64,000 nucleotides of DNA from NCBI RefSeq assembly GCF_014204625.1, contig NZ_JACHLU010000003.1:281044-345043 (forward strand), written 5' to 3'. The notes under the pieces are model-generated. The model was not told the DNA's origin and did no database searches. It saw nothing but the letters and a program-made list of their open reading frames with translations. Both the position numbers and the translations under genes were made by a program. Positions 45,107 through 53,215 of the stretch are shown here, in pieces (within the stretch, counting starts at the first letter, position 1; every line of letters begins with the position of its first letter). The DNA comes from Gillisella vitis. Lineage in GTDB: Bacteria; Pseudomonadota; Alphaproteobacteria; Rhizobiales; Rhizobiaceae.

Positions 45107-46066
45107 ATGGCAAATTATAAGTCTCGCAACCCTCTCCAAATTGGAGGCCGACCTTTCGGCGATCTCGACAATGATGACGATGTCATCCGCAGCCAGCGTC
45201 TCTTTTTGCAGGATGTCTGGGGCGATTTCACCAGCGGCAGCTTCACATTCCTCGCCTTCAAGAAGGTGAACAAGAAAACATGGATTGACCACGCCGTTGA
45301 GCATTCGGATCGTCTATCAGATGTGACCGATTTGCTGCGTCATTATTCCCGCTGGGATTACGATCAGTATTTCTGCCCCAATTCATTCTCCGAGCCGCGC
45401 CGCAAGCAGCAATATGCGCTGCCAACGCCCTTTAGCTGGTGCGACATGGATGAAAGCGCTCCTAACGCGTATGATCCACTGCCAAGCGTGGTCTGGAGAA
45501 CATCACCTCGCCGCTTTCAGGCATTGTGGTTGTGGCATAAGACCCACCCGGCCAGCACTGCCGAGCGGTTGTCTCAATCGCTAACGTATCGACATGGCGG
45601 CGACAAAGGCGGCTGGTCGTCCACCAAGATGCTCCGCATTCCAGGTTCGGTGAACCACAAGCCGGATTATGACGAACCTTACGTAAAGGTCATTGAATGC
45701 AACTGGTCACCAATCATCTCGCGTCTGCTGCCATTCAAAGGTTTCCGTCACCTAACCTCTTCAGCGACGCAGAACGTTGAAGCCGATCCCGGCAAGCATG
45801 ATCCTGATTTGGTGTTGAAACGTTACGGCAAGAGCCTTCATCCGAAGGTGCGCACACTGATCCGTAACCGCAAGGCATACGAGCCGAACCGTTCGGCGCA
45901 AATCTTCCACATCATAGCGGGGCTGCATGAGGCTGGGGCAACAGTCGACGAAATCGCCTCCGTGCTCTGGCATAGCCCTTACTTCATCGAAAAACACGGG
46001 CACGACATTGGCAAGCTCAACGAAGAGCTTTCTCGCGTTATCGACAAACTGGAGGGCGGGAAATGA
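45107..46066 (+). CDS. Primase-like replication protein (RepB/AEP type)
   Basis: A 319-residue protein. The FSWCDMDESAPNAYDPLPS stretch gives a D-x-D acidic pair; PSVVWRTSPRRFQALW and GGDKGGWSSTKMLRIPGSVNHKP match the layout of archaeo-eukaryotic-type primases of the RepB/phage group (conserved R-T-S and R-x-P-G-x-x-N-x-K-P). The C-terminal 100 residues are helical (SAQIFHIIAGLHEAGATVDEIA), as in primase C-terminal domains. The start at 45107 was chosen for AAGG upstream and the MANYKSRN N-terminus. Its stop overlaps the ATG of the ATPase reading frame (ATGA). Confidence 0.75.
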   Translation: MANYKSRNPLQIGGRPFGDLDNDDDVIRSQRLFLQDVWGDFTSGSFTFLAFKKVNKKTWIDHAVEHSDRLSDVTDLLRHYSRWDYDQYFCPNSFSEPRRKQQYALPTPFSWCDMDESAPNAYDPLPSVVWRTSPRRFQALWLWHKTHPASTAERLSQSLTYRHGGDKGGWSSTKMLRIPGSVNHKPDYDEPYVKVIECNWSPIISRLLPFKGFRHLTSSATQNVEADPGKHDPDLVLKRYGKSLHPKVRTLIRNRKAYEPNRSAQIFHIIAGLHEAGATVDEIASVLWHSPYFIEKHGHDIGKLNEELSRVIDKLEGGK

Positions 46067-46152
46067 TTTCCAAGAAAAAGCAGCCGTTCGTAGACCTGTC
46101 ATCCGTCGAGGCAAAGGAGGTGGCATGGCTTATGCCGCCACTGATCCCCTAA
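46063..46152 (+). other. 29-codon leader in frame with the ATPase, ending in TAA
   Basis: From the ATG at 46063 (overlapping the primase stop), 29 codons ending VAWLMPPLIP run to a TAA at 46150 and continue in the same frame with GMITVMEGDPGIGKSY. In related RepA-type ATPases I would expect this WL-x-P-x-IP-(K/R)-G block to be continuous. The TAA therefore looks like a nonsense change of a lysine or similar codon. Confidence 0.6.
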
Positions 46153-46155
46153 GGC

Positions 46156-47049
46156 ATGATTACGGTCATGGAAGGTGACCCAGGTATAGGAAAATCCTAC
46201 CTCGCCATGCACATCGCCGCACAGATTTCTATTGGCGGTAATTTGCCCGGTATTCCCAAGATCAAGAAGGGTCGCGTTCTTTATATCAGCGCCGAAGACG
46301 ATCCTGCCTACACCATTCGCCCGAGGATCGATGCAATGGGCGGCGATCCCAGACGCATTCGTATTCAGGCCGATTATATGGCGTTGGACGAAGCCGGATT
46401 GAAAAAGTTGCTTTTAGAGGTTCGGCGCAAGCCGCCGACCCTCATCATCATCGACCCCTTGTTCGCCTATGTGGGCAGCGACAAGGATATGTACCGCCCG
46501 AACGTCATCCGGGAACTGTTATCGGAACTGAAGGAAATCGCCGAGGAAACAGGCACCGCCATTTTGCTGGTCCGCCACCTGACCAAGACGAAGCGAGACA
46601 AGGCCATCTATCAGGGCATGGGATCGATGGACGTTATCGGTGCTGCGCGTTCGGCGTTTCTTGTGACACAGCACCCAGACAACCCGAACCAGAAACTGGT
46701 TCTGCACGTCAAGCACAATATTGCCGAACGCGGACAGAGTTGGATTTACGAGCTAATCAAAGAAAACGAAGACGCATTGCCGATATTGCATTGGATCGGT
46801 CCAAGCGACATCACGATTGATGATCTGATGACGAGAGAAGAGGGAAACCGAAAATCCTCCCTCGATAAAGCTATCGACTTTTTACGAGAGGAGTTGAAAG
46901 ACCGCCCGCAACCCGCCGCCCTGATACAAGAGAAGGCGGAACGCTTTGATATCTCGAAACGCACGCTGGACAGGGCACGTGAAGAAATCGGCGTTGTTGC
47001 CCAAAAGAAAAGAAAGGAGTGGATGTTGTCATTGCCCGACGCCAGTTAG
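46156..47049 (+). CDS. RepA-type RecA-fold ATPase (AAA_25), replication helicase-like
   Basis: A 297-residue P-loop ATPase from the ATG after the in-frame TAA. Walker A EGDPGIGKSYLA is at residue 6, SAEDDPAYTIRPR follows, and Walker B is in PTLIIIDPLFAYVG. The LVRHLTKTKRDKAIYQGMGS block and the C-terminal winged-helix-like segment (QEKAERFDISKRTLDRAREE) match RepA/phage-type ATPases that load at origins. With the primase it makes a two-gene replication module. Whether the restart at 46156 is used in place of the full N-terminus is unknown. Iterons begin 26 bp after its stop. Confidence 0.83.
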   Translation: MITVMEGDPGIGKSYLAMHIAAQISIGGNLPGIPKIKKGRVLYISAEDDPAYTIRPRIDAMGGDPRRIRIQADYMALDEAGLKKLLLEVRRKPPTLIIIDPLFAYVGSDKDMYRPNVIRELLSELKEIAEETGTAILLVRHLTKTKRDKAIYQGMGSMDVIGAARSAFLVTQHPDNPNQKLVLHVKHNIAERGQSWIYELIKENEDALPILHWIGPSDITIDDLMTREEGNRKSSLDKAIDFLREELKDRPQPAALIQEKAERFDISKRTLDRAREEIGVVAQKKRKEWMLSLPDAS

Positions 47050-47663
47050 CCACAGGTGCCGGGCCTATGAAGAGTGCCAAGGATGCCAGATTTTTCTGGC
47101 ATTCATCATGGCAATCTTTATTTGCCAACAATGCCAAGAAAACGATGGCAACCTTGGCATTCTTGGCAACCTTACATCCTTGCCCATAATTGCTGGACGA
47201 GCGGCTACAAGACCAAAATCTCGGCAGTTGATATGTCTCCCGATCCGCGACAGTCCATGTCGCGAATAAAAAACGACCTCCCCCATACCTGTGGCGGCAG
47301 GGAACTGATCAACCTTCCGGCTTTCGCCGGCATTCATAGTTCGCGGCTTGTAGAGAGTTACCAGGCCGACACTGGGATGATTGATCAACCTGTCGGCCCA
47401 CCGGACCAAGCGAATTGGCCAACGAATACAAGGATGGCGGCCTGAAGGGAGAGGACCAGCACGCCTCCTGGGTTTCAATTGGATGAAATGCTGTCGCGGA
47501 AATCGTTGAATTTGACCTCTGAAGGCCGTTGATCGACGGAGGCATGTCAAACCGAGTCATGTGCCGACAGCGCGTGCTGGCTCGTCAGTGAACGACGCAG
47601 CGATGTTTCCGGTGCTGATGCAACGCGGCCGCGTGCGCATAGCCCGCACGGTCTGCCGGTCAG
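47050..47663. other. Gene-free stretch with a candidate replication origin
   Basis: Over 600 bp without a supported gene. The first 120 bp hold the iteron cluster. From about 47170 to 47663 I see no clear gene, only a few short imperfect inverted repeats. Confidence 0.6.
47075..47168. repeat. Nine 9-bp iterons, consensus (A/T)TGCCA(A/G)(G/A), in alternating blocks
   Basis: TGCCA occurs on the top strand at 47075, 47084, 47123 and 47132 and as TGGCA (opposite orientation) at 47097, 47109, 47146, 47155 and 47164. Members of a block are mostly 9 bp apart; the best copies read TTGCCAAGA, ATGCCAAGA and ATGCCAAGG. Nine sites in 94 bp directly after a primase-ATPase pair look like an origin of replication or a multimer binding site for the element's regulator. 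Confidence 0.75.
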
Positions 47664-47939
47664 TTAAAGATGACTGCGGCGTTCCAGCTCTTTGCGCACC
47701 CGCCGCCATTTGCCTTGCTCGAAGTTTTGGGAATAGCGCCAAGCGCGATCCTCTTCAATGAAGGCCATTTCTTCAGCTCGCTCCCCGTGCTTGTGGATCA
47801 GTTCATCGACCAGCCTCTCTATTTCGGGGCGCGGGATGAGTAGCGGACGAATGCGGCCTTGCCACTCTACAGAAAGGAATGCTCCGCCAGCGAAAGCGGC
47901 GATACCGATTAAAGGTAGGTACTCGGCGTTTATCGACAT
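47664..47939 (-). CDS. Small membrane-anchored protein of unknown function
   Basis: A 91-residue protein with one hydrophobic segment near the N-terminus (YLPLIGIAAFAGGAFLSV) and a charged helical tail (ERLVDELIHKHGERAEEMA; RRVRKELERR). No family recognised. The start is an ATG without a clear ribosome site; a TTG 15 bases upstream is the alternative. It is divergent from the XRE regulator gene. Confidence 0.5.
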   Translation of the reverse strand: MSINAEYLPLIGIAAFAGGAFLSVEWQGRIRPLLIPRPEIERLVDELIHKHGERAEEMAFIEEDRAWRYSQNFEQGKWRRVRKELERRSHL

Positions 47940-47995
47940 CAATGGCAACCACAAAATGAAGGTCTTTATGACGCCATAATGTACATAGACCTGTA

Positions 47996-48020
47996 GTTCC
48001 TGTCAGGAACAATCTGTTCC
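47996..48020. promoter_or_regulatory. Operator of the XRE repressor
   Basis: A perfect 15-base palindrome GTTCCTG-T-CAGGAAC (47996-48010) and a third half-site GTTCC (48016-48020) end two bases before the start of the XRE gene. It lies between that gene and the divergent small membrane protein. Auto-repression of both is likely. Confidence 0.65.
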
Positions 48021-48021
48021 T

Positions 48022-48354
48022 ATGGAATCATTTGCAGCAAATTTGAAAAGACGGGCACAGGAGCTTGGTTTATCCAATGCCGAGGTCGCGCGTCGTGCCG
48101 GGCTGACAGAACGTCGATACGGCAATTACATAACCGCTCGCCGGGAGCCTGATCTAGCGACGCTGGTCAGAATTGCGACTGTGTTGGAAAGCAGCCCGAA
48201 CGCGCTGCTGGATTTCGATAAGAATGCAATGCCGCAGACAGTCGATGAACTGCTCAAGGCAAAAATCGCATCTGCCGTCAGTACGCTCCAGCCCGGCGAT
48301 CTGGAAGTGATCGCTATCGCAATTGAAGCAGTCGCTATCCATCGGACGAAGTAA
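48022..48354 (+). CDS. XRE-family helix-turn-helix regulator
   Basis: A 110-residue repressor-type protein. Residues 5-60 form a HTH_3 domain (LKRRAQELGLSNAEVARRAGL recognition region, then RYGNYITARREPDLATL). The C-terminal 50 residues are a helical, probably dimerising, segment. It begins directly after a palindrome likely to be its own operator. In small mobile elements such proteins keep excision or cargo genes silent. Confidence 0.85.
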   Translation: MESFAANLKRRAQELGLSNAEVARRAGLTERRYGNYITARREPDLATLVRIATVLESSPNALLDFDKNAMPQTVDELLKAKIASAVSTLQPGDLEVIAIAIEAVAIHRTK

Positions 48355-48426
48355 GGGGGATTTTCCCTGACAACGCCTTTGTGGTCATCTTAATAGATAG
48401 ATCGTCTTGAACAGAAGGAGACGATC

Positions 48427-48642
48427 ATGACCGACAAGGCACCGGAAATCATTACGCTCAAGGCGCTGTGCGCCGAACTTAAAATCGACCCGAAGGAAGC
48501 CCGCGAACGCCTGCGAGATGCCGCCCGTGATCCGAAGAAATATCCAGAGCTGGTGAAGTCGCATAGACCACGTTCACCATGGCAATGGGTGAAAGGATCT
48601 ACAAGCGAGAAGGAAGCAAGGGAATTACTTTCGCAGAAGTAA
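48427..48642 (+). CDS. Small conserved-looking protein upstream of the STAND-like gene
   Basis: A 71-residue basic protein (LKALCAELKIDPKEARERLRDAARDPKKYP, then SPWQWVKGSTSEKEARELL) with a predicted HTH-like helical start; no family recognised. A strong AAGGAGACG site precedes the ATG. It sits 101 bp before the large cargo gene and may be a regulator. Confidence 0.65.
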   Translation: MTDKAPEIITLKALCAELKIDPKEARERLRDAARDPKKYPELVKSHRPRSPWQWVKGSTSEKEARELLSQK

Positions 48643-48743
48643 CCAAAAGTAGTGGGCATCGCTTTACAATGTGGTGCCCTCTGTCTGCTGATCGCATATA
48701 GTAGCTCTCTAAAAGGTCATGAGATACGGCGATCATAGATAAA

Positions 48744-51700
48744 ATGGCATACATAAAGCGTCTTGTTCAGATCGGGGATAAACTCGAAAGCGACAGCCTT
48801 TTACGAAATGGCGATAGAGTAACCATTTTACTCGCTGAACCCGGTGCCGGTAAAACCGAACTTATGACATCACTGGCCGCGCATTTTGGCGTACAGCGTA
48901 TTCGCGCCAGTCAGTTCCGCCACAAAACCAAATTCCCAGATAATCCTATTTTGATAATCGATGGCGTCGATGAGGTCGCCAAGATCGACCAGTCCGCCGT
49001 TGATCAGCTAATTATCAAGGCGGAAGAACTGAACCCTGATCGCGTATTTTTTGCCAGCAGGTCTGCACAGTGGGAAAACGCACGGACGGTGGCTGTGAAG
49101 CAAGCTTTCGGCGTTGAGCCGCGAATAGCGTATTTGAAACCTCTAAATCAAGATGAACAACGTAAACTGTTCAAAACCTACAAGCCGGATCAAAACTTCA
49201 CTGAATTCGAGGCCAGCTTAGCAAGTTTGGATGTTGGCGCTCTGCTCGGCAATCCCCAAATGCTGAAGATATTCGCGGATGCTTATGCTCAAAACGGCGG
49301 AAATTTCGGAACAAGGCGGCAGGTATTCGCAGACGCTATTAAACAGCTCGCGAGTGAACACAATCAAGAAGTCGTTAAGTCGGACAGAACCGCTACCCTA
49401 AAGTTGATCGAACATGCAGAAGAATTATTTGCCAAACTGCTTCTGAGCGGTGCGTCAGGCGTCACCTTGACAGAACGAAACGCCGACCGCGACTTCCCGT
49501 TCGTCTCGGCTTTGCTTAGCGCCGGTGGAGCTGTACCTGAAATCGTAAACACCGGATTGTTCAAACCGGCAGATGCCGAGGAGCAGCATGAACCAATTCA
49601 CCGAATCATTGCTGAACATGCTGCTGCGCGCTATTTGACGCGACGAATTGAAACTCCATCTGACCGACTGTCGCTTAGGCGCGTAATGTCGGTGATAGCA
49701 CCTAACGAAGTAGCGCGTGATGAACTTCGGGGGCTGCTGGCTTGGATGGCCACAGAAGGTGGAGTTTTGGTTGAGCGCGCCGTGATCGACATTGATCCAT
49801 ACGCGATAATCTCTAACGGTGATCCATCCTTTCTTTCGCCGCCATCGAAATCTTACCTGCTCAAAAAGCTTGCTGAAGTGGCCGAAATCAACCCCCATTT
49901 CAGGGGAGCCGATGTCTGGCGTGAATTCAGTGTGAGCGGTTTCTTTACCGAGGATGTTGTTTCTGATGTCGAAGGGATTTTGAAAGACAACTCGAAATCT
50001 GATGCCTTGAGTTCGCTACTGCTGGAACTTCTGAAAGGAACATCTGCGGCAGAGAAGCTGACCAACCTACTAACTCAGATTTTACTCGATAGCAGCCAAG
50101 ACAAATACAAACGGGTTCGCGCATTACGGGTTGTACTGGAAAATTCGAACTTCGAAAATTTAAAGGTGTTTAATTCTCTGCTAGCAGAGGGATCGCATCA
50201 AGCAATGCAACTTGCCTCGGAGCTCTTTGAATCTTGCTATCCAAAGCATCTTTCGCTGGATGATGGAGTACGGTTGCTTCACGCGATTTCAGAAATATAC
50301 ATTTCAAATGGTCCGGATACTTATGATGAGCAAACGTCTCGATATTTTATAATTCCCCTCATCAGTGCCTTCGATACCCACGCATTGATTTTGCTACTCG
50401 ACGCATTGAGCGATGGCCTGACATGTGACTGCGACAAAAACACGCTGTACAATTGTTACTGTCGCTACGGTCGAAGCTATCTGATCGGAAAGATATTGGA
50501 TAGGCTGTTCGAGTTGAGAGAACTCATGCCAAGCGCGGAACAGGTCTGGCGCTGGCTTCAAAGTGTTCGATATCCACATTCTCACTCCGGGCGCGACAGC
50601 TCGGCGGTATCGGCTTTGCAAGCTAACGATGAACTTCGTCGAGCTGTTCATCAGCTTGCGTTCCAAAAACTTGATAACCAAAATTCAATTGTTGATCTCA
50701 AATTCAGCACATTTTTTGACCACGGTCATTCAGGCCTCTCATTTAAGGCAGGAGACGAAGAGGCTCTTGCCGATTTTGCTTTTGAGCACGACAATGACCT
50801 TCTCTGGTCATGTTTTATCGAATATCATCGATTTCATCGGAAGGAAAATTTTCAGAACGCCTATCGCGCACATATGCGGAAACAAGCTCTGCAGAAACCA
50901 GCGTTTTTGAAACTATGGGCGCGAGAGCAAAGGCTACGGAAGGAGTACTTTGCTCGATCAAAACCTCGGTTATGGCGACGCTCGGCAAAATTGCGTAAGC
51001 GGGATCGGATACAAGAAGAGATTCGCCAAAAGAACCAGAGCCATTTTGAAGAAAACCGATCTGAAATTGAATCAGGGCGTCATTGGGGATGGCTTGAGCT
51101 ATTTGCGCGAAGCTATCTATTCGGCAAAATAGATCGCCTGCCCGAAATGGGCGACGATGAGTTTCACATCCGAGCACTCTGCAACAGTTTTGATTTCTTG
51201 AAGCCGCACATACCTCCACTCGAAAAAATCGCGACCGAACGCGGCACATTCACGTTTGTCACCGTCGCTCATGCTGCTTGCCTTGCACACTATCGCAAGA
51301 ATGGAACACTGCGCGGAATTGATCAATCAATTCTCGAGGCGGTTAAGACAGACGCTGACGTGTCCTATTCAGGCGGCAGTAACGACGATATCGAGGCCTT
51401 CCGTAATGAGGTAGAGACAGAAATCTGGGCGACTGCCGAGGATGCTGAAAGCTTTGCCCGCCGCTACCTGGAGCCTCAGATTGCCAACCCTCAGGTAGAG
51501 CACTCCAATATCTATTGGGTTTTGCACAAACCGCAGTTCGAGCCACTACGTGATAAGTTATGTGTAGAGTGGATGCAGAGCTACCCGCATATGCATCTGA
51601 ACACTATGAAAAGTCTATTCGACTTCGTCTCGATCAGCTGTGATAACAGTTGGCTCGAAACGTATGTTGATGAACGTCTCGCTGATCTCGATAACGCAAG

Positions 51701-52757
51701 CGGCACCGACAAGCAGAGCGAACGCTGGACAATTGCCCATGACTTCTGGCGTCTTCGAAAATTCTTTATCTGCGAGATGCCTGACGAAGACACGCTCAAT
51801 TGGCTATCAGAGAGCAAAGAAAGACTCCTGGCGTTGGAAACCGTAGCAAGTCGGCTAAATAGCGATGAGCATTCTGGTTGGAAGGAACTCTCCGCAAAAA
51901 AAATTGGGATCATCTTATCTACATTCATTGATTTATGGCCCAAGGTTCACCTTCCAAACCACTGGGGCACCGGCGATCCTCCAGAGCAAACTGCCTATCG
52001 ATTCCTATCGGACATTGTGTGGGCTATCGGTCGTGATAAGCCTATAAAGGCAATCCCTGTGCTCAACGACCTTCTTACTGAAACACGCTTTGCCGATTTC
52101 ACAGTCTCCCTGAAGGCAACCAAGGCAAGTGCGCTGAAAAAGCAAGCGTTGGAAGGGTTCGAACCTCCCACGCCGGAAGATGTTACGCAAATGCTCGACA
52201 ATCAGAAAATTGCCTCTGTTGAGGATATGAGAGCGTTACTGATCGAAATATTTGAGGAAATTCAAGGCTGGTTGAATGGTTCAGAGACTGATCCAATAAA
52301 TCTGTTTTATGACAAGCAGAGCGATGGGGCCTTTATCCGAAAGGACGAAAACGGCACAACAAAAATCATTGCTGACCGCCTAAAGCTACGTTGTGAAACG
52401 TTGGGCTTGAACGTGACCATTGAATTGCATCAGCGTGATAACAATCGAACAGACATCGGCATTCTTTCCAATATTGCAGGGCAAAATGCTTTGCTGGTAA
52501 TCGAAGCTAAGGGTCAATGGCACAGAGAACTATACACTGCGGCAGCGGAGCAGTTAGACGCACGCTATTCAATTCATCCAAGCGCTGCTCGGCAGGGTAT
52601 CTATCTGGTTTATTGGTTTGGAACCGATACAGACGTTGCAGGAGTAAAAAAGCATGACGTTAAGTCTGCAAACGAGCTTCGACGAAAAGTTCTAGACAAT
52701 ATGCCGACCGAGTTGAAAGCTAGAATCAATGTCGTTGTTATCGACCTAACCCGATAG
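48744..52757 (+). CDS. STAND/NACHT-like P-loop protein with C-terminal PD-(D/E)xK nuclease motif; candidate anti-phage effector
   Basis: A 1337-residue protein, AT-rich relative to the chromosome. The N-terminal NTPase begins almost at once: Walker A AEPGAGKTEL (K37, T38), Walker B ILIIDGVDEV (D73 to E77, the D-G-x-D-E form seen in STAND/NACHT proteins) and an arginine sensor in FFASRSAQW. A winged-helix-like region and about 800 residues of helical, repeat-like sequence follow. The last 110 residues hold D1237 (NRTDIGI), E1254 and K1256 (VIEAKGQW) and Q1270 (AAAEQLDARY), the pattern of a PD-(D/E)xK nuclease. Antiviral STAND proteins use a sensor array to switch on a nuclease; here the nuclease is at the C-terminus. 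No signal peptide or membrane helix. The start ATG has no strong ribosome site. Confidence 0.78.
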   Translation: MAYIKRLVQIGDKLESDSLLRNGDRVTILLAEPGAGKTELMTSLAAHFGVQRIRASQFRHKTKFPDNPILIIDGVDEVAKIDQSAVDQLIIKAEELNPDRVFFASRSAQWENARTVAVKQAFGVEPRIAYLKPLNQDEQRKLFKTYKPDQNFTEFEASLASLDVGALLGNPQMLKIFADAYAQNGGNFGTRRQVFADAIKQLASEHNQEVVKSDRTATLKLIEHAEELFAKLLLSGASGVTLTERNADRDFPFVSALLSAGGAVPEIVNTGLFKPADAEEQHEPIHRIIAEHAAARYLTRRIETPSDRLSLRRVMSVIAPNEVARDELRGLLAWMATEGGVLVERAVIDIDPYAIISNGDPSFLSPPSKSYLLKKLAEVAEINPHFRGADVWREFSVSGFFTEDVVSDVEGILKDNSKSDALSSLLLELLKGTSAAEKLTNLLTQILLDSSQDKYKRVRALRVVLENSNFENLKVFNSLLAEGSHQAMQLASELFESCYPKHLSLDDGVRLLHAISEIYISNGPDTYDEQTSRYFIIPLISAFDTHALILLLDALSDGLTCDCDKNTLYNCYCRYGRSYLIGKILDRLFELRELMPSAEQVWRWLQSVRYPHSHSGRDSSAVSALQANDELRRAVHQLAFQKLDNQNSIVDLKFSTFFDHGHSGLSFKAGDEEALADFAFEHDNDLLWSCFIEYHRFHRKENFQNAYRAHMRKQALQKPAFLKLWAREQRLRKEYFARSKPRLWRRSAKLRKRDRIQEEIRQKNQSHFEENRSEIESGRHWGWLELFARSYLFGKIDRLPEMGDDEFHIRALCNSFDFLKPHIPPLEKIATERGTFTFVTVAHAACLAHYRKNGTLRGIDQSILEAVKTDADVSYSGGSNDDIEAFRNEVETEIWATAEDAESFARRYLEPQIANPQVEHSNIYWVLHKPQFEPLRDKLCVEWMQSYPHMHLNTMKSLFDFVSISCDNSWLETYVDERLADLDNASGTDKQSERWTIAHDFWRLRKFFICEMPDEDTLNWLSESKERLLALETVASRLNSDEHSGWKELSAKKIGIILSTFIDLWPKVHLPNHWGTGDPPEQTAYRFLSDIVWAIGRDKPIKAIPVLNDLLTETRFADFTVSLKATKASALKKQALEGFEPPTPEDVTQMLDNQKIASVEDMRALLIEIFEEIQGWLNGSETDPINLFYDKQSDGAFIRKDENGTTKIIADRLKLRCETLGLNVTIELHQRDNNRTDIGILSNIAGQNALLVIEAKGQWHRELYTAAAEQLDARYSIHPSAARQGIYLVYWFGTDTDVAGVKKHDVKSANELRRKVLDNMPTELKARINVVVIDLTR

Positions 52758-52957
52758 CTCCCAGCTCATGGGCCGATCTTACAAGCTGCAAGGTGGAAGG
52801 ATGTTAGCCGCTCTACAAGAGAAGCTGCCAAGCGATGCTCTCTGTACCACCAATTACCTTACCCAAGCACTTGACACCCAGAATGGCACCCAAGCGTATT
52901 CGCCGCTCAAACAACAAAAAGTACTATTGCCGCAACACTTTGATTTCATTGAAATAA

Positions 52958-53004
52958 AATGGTGCCCGGAGGCGGATTTGAACCACCGACACGCGGATTT
53001 TCAA
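52958..53004 (-). repeat. attR: 47-bp direct repeat within the intact tRNA-Phe
   Basis: Identical to 41400-41446. It covers the tRNA-Phe 3' part plus two bases, so integration rebuilt a complete tRNA at this end of the island. The 200 bp between the STAND-like gene and this repeat hold nothing I can support. Confidence 0.93.
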
Positions 53005-53035
53005 TCCGCTGCTCTACCAACTGAGCTATCCGGGC
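52960..53035 (-). tRNA. tRNA-Phe(GAA)
   Basis: 76 nt read on the minus strand, with CCA encoded. Acceptor stem GCCCGGA pairs with TCCGGGC, the D arm is GCTC...GAGC, and the anticodon stem GCGGA / TCCGC carries loop TTGAAAA with anticodon GAA. It is the integration target of the island. Confidence 0.97.
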
Positions 53036-53215
53036 ACTTAAGCTTGGGTCTCTTTCGATTTTTACAAATCTTGGAGTTCCTTAAGCGGCTTCAGGTAAGT
53101 TGTTTTCCCCTGAAGCAGCGCGGTTATAACATCTAATTTTTTTGTGTCCAGCGCCAAATGGCAGTTTTTTGACAACCTACGGAAAAACCTTGAAAGTTCT
53201 TTTGGAACAATATCT

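Larger units (their letters stand above)
41400..53004. mobile_element. Integrated element of about 11.6 kb at tRNA-Phe
   Basis: The element is bounded by an identical 47-bp direct repeat (41400-41446 and 52958-53004), which is the 3' part of tRNA-Phe from the anticodon loop through CCA. It holds a tyrosine integrase (frameshifted), an AlpA-type regulator, a primase-like protein, a RepA-type ATPase, an iteron cluster, a XRE regulator and two large cargo genes at the ends. The composition is more AT-rich than the flanks, most clearly in the two cargo genes. No capsid, portal, terminase, relaxase or type IV secretion genes are seen. Confidence 0.92.

Noticed and set aside
52768..53136. A 122-codon plus-strand frame across tRNA-Phe
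   Set aside because: It runs through the tRNA gene on the opposite strand and includes the att repeat; it cannot be a real gene.
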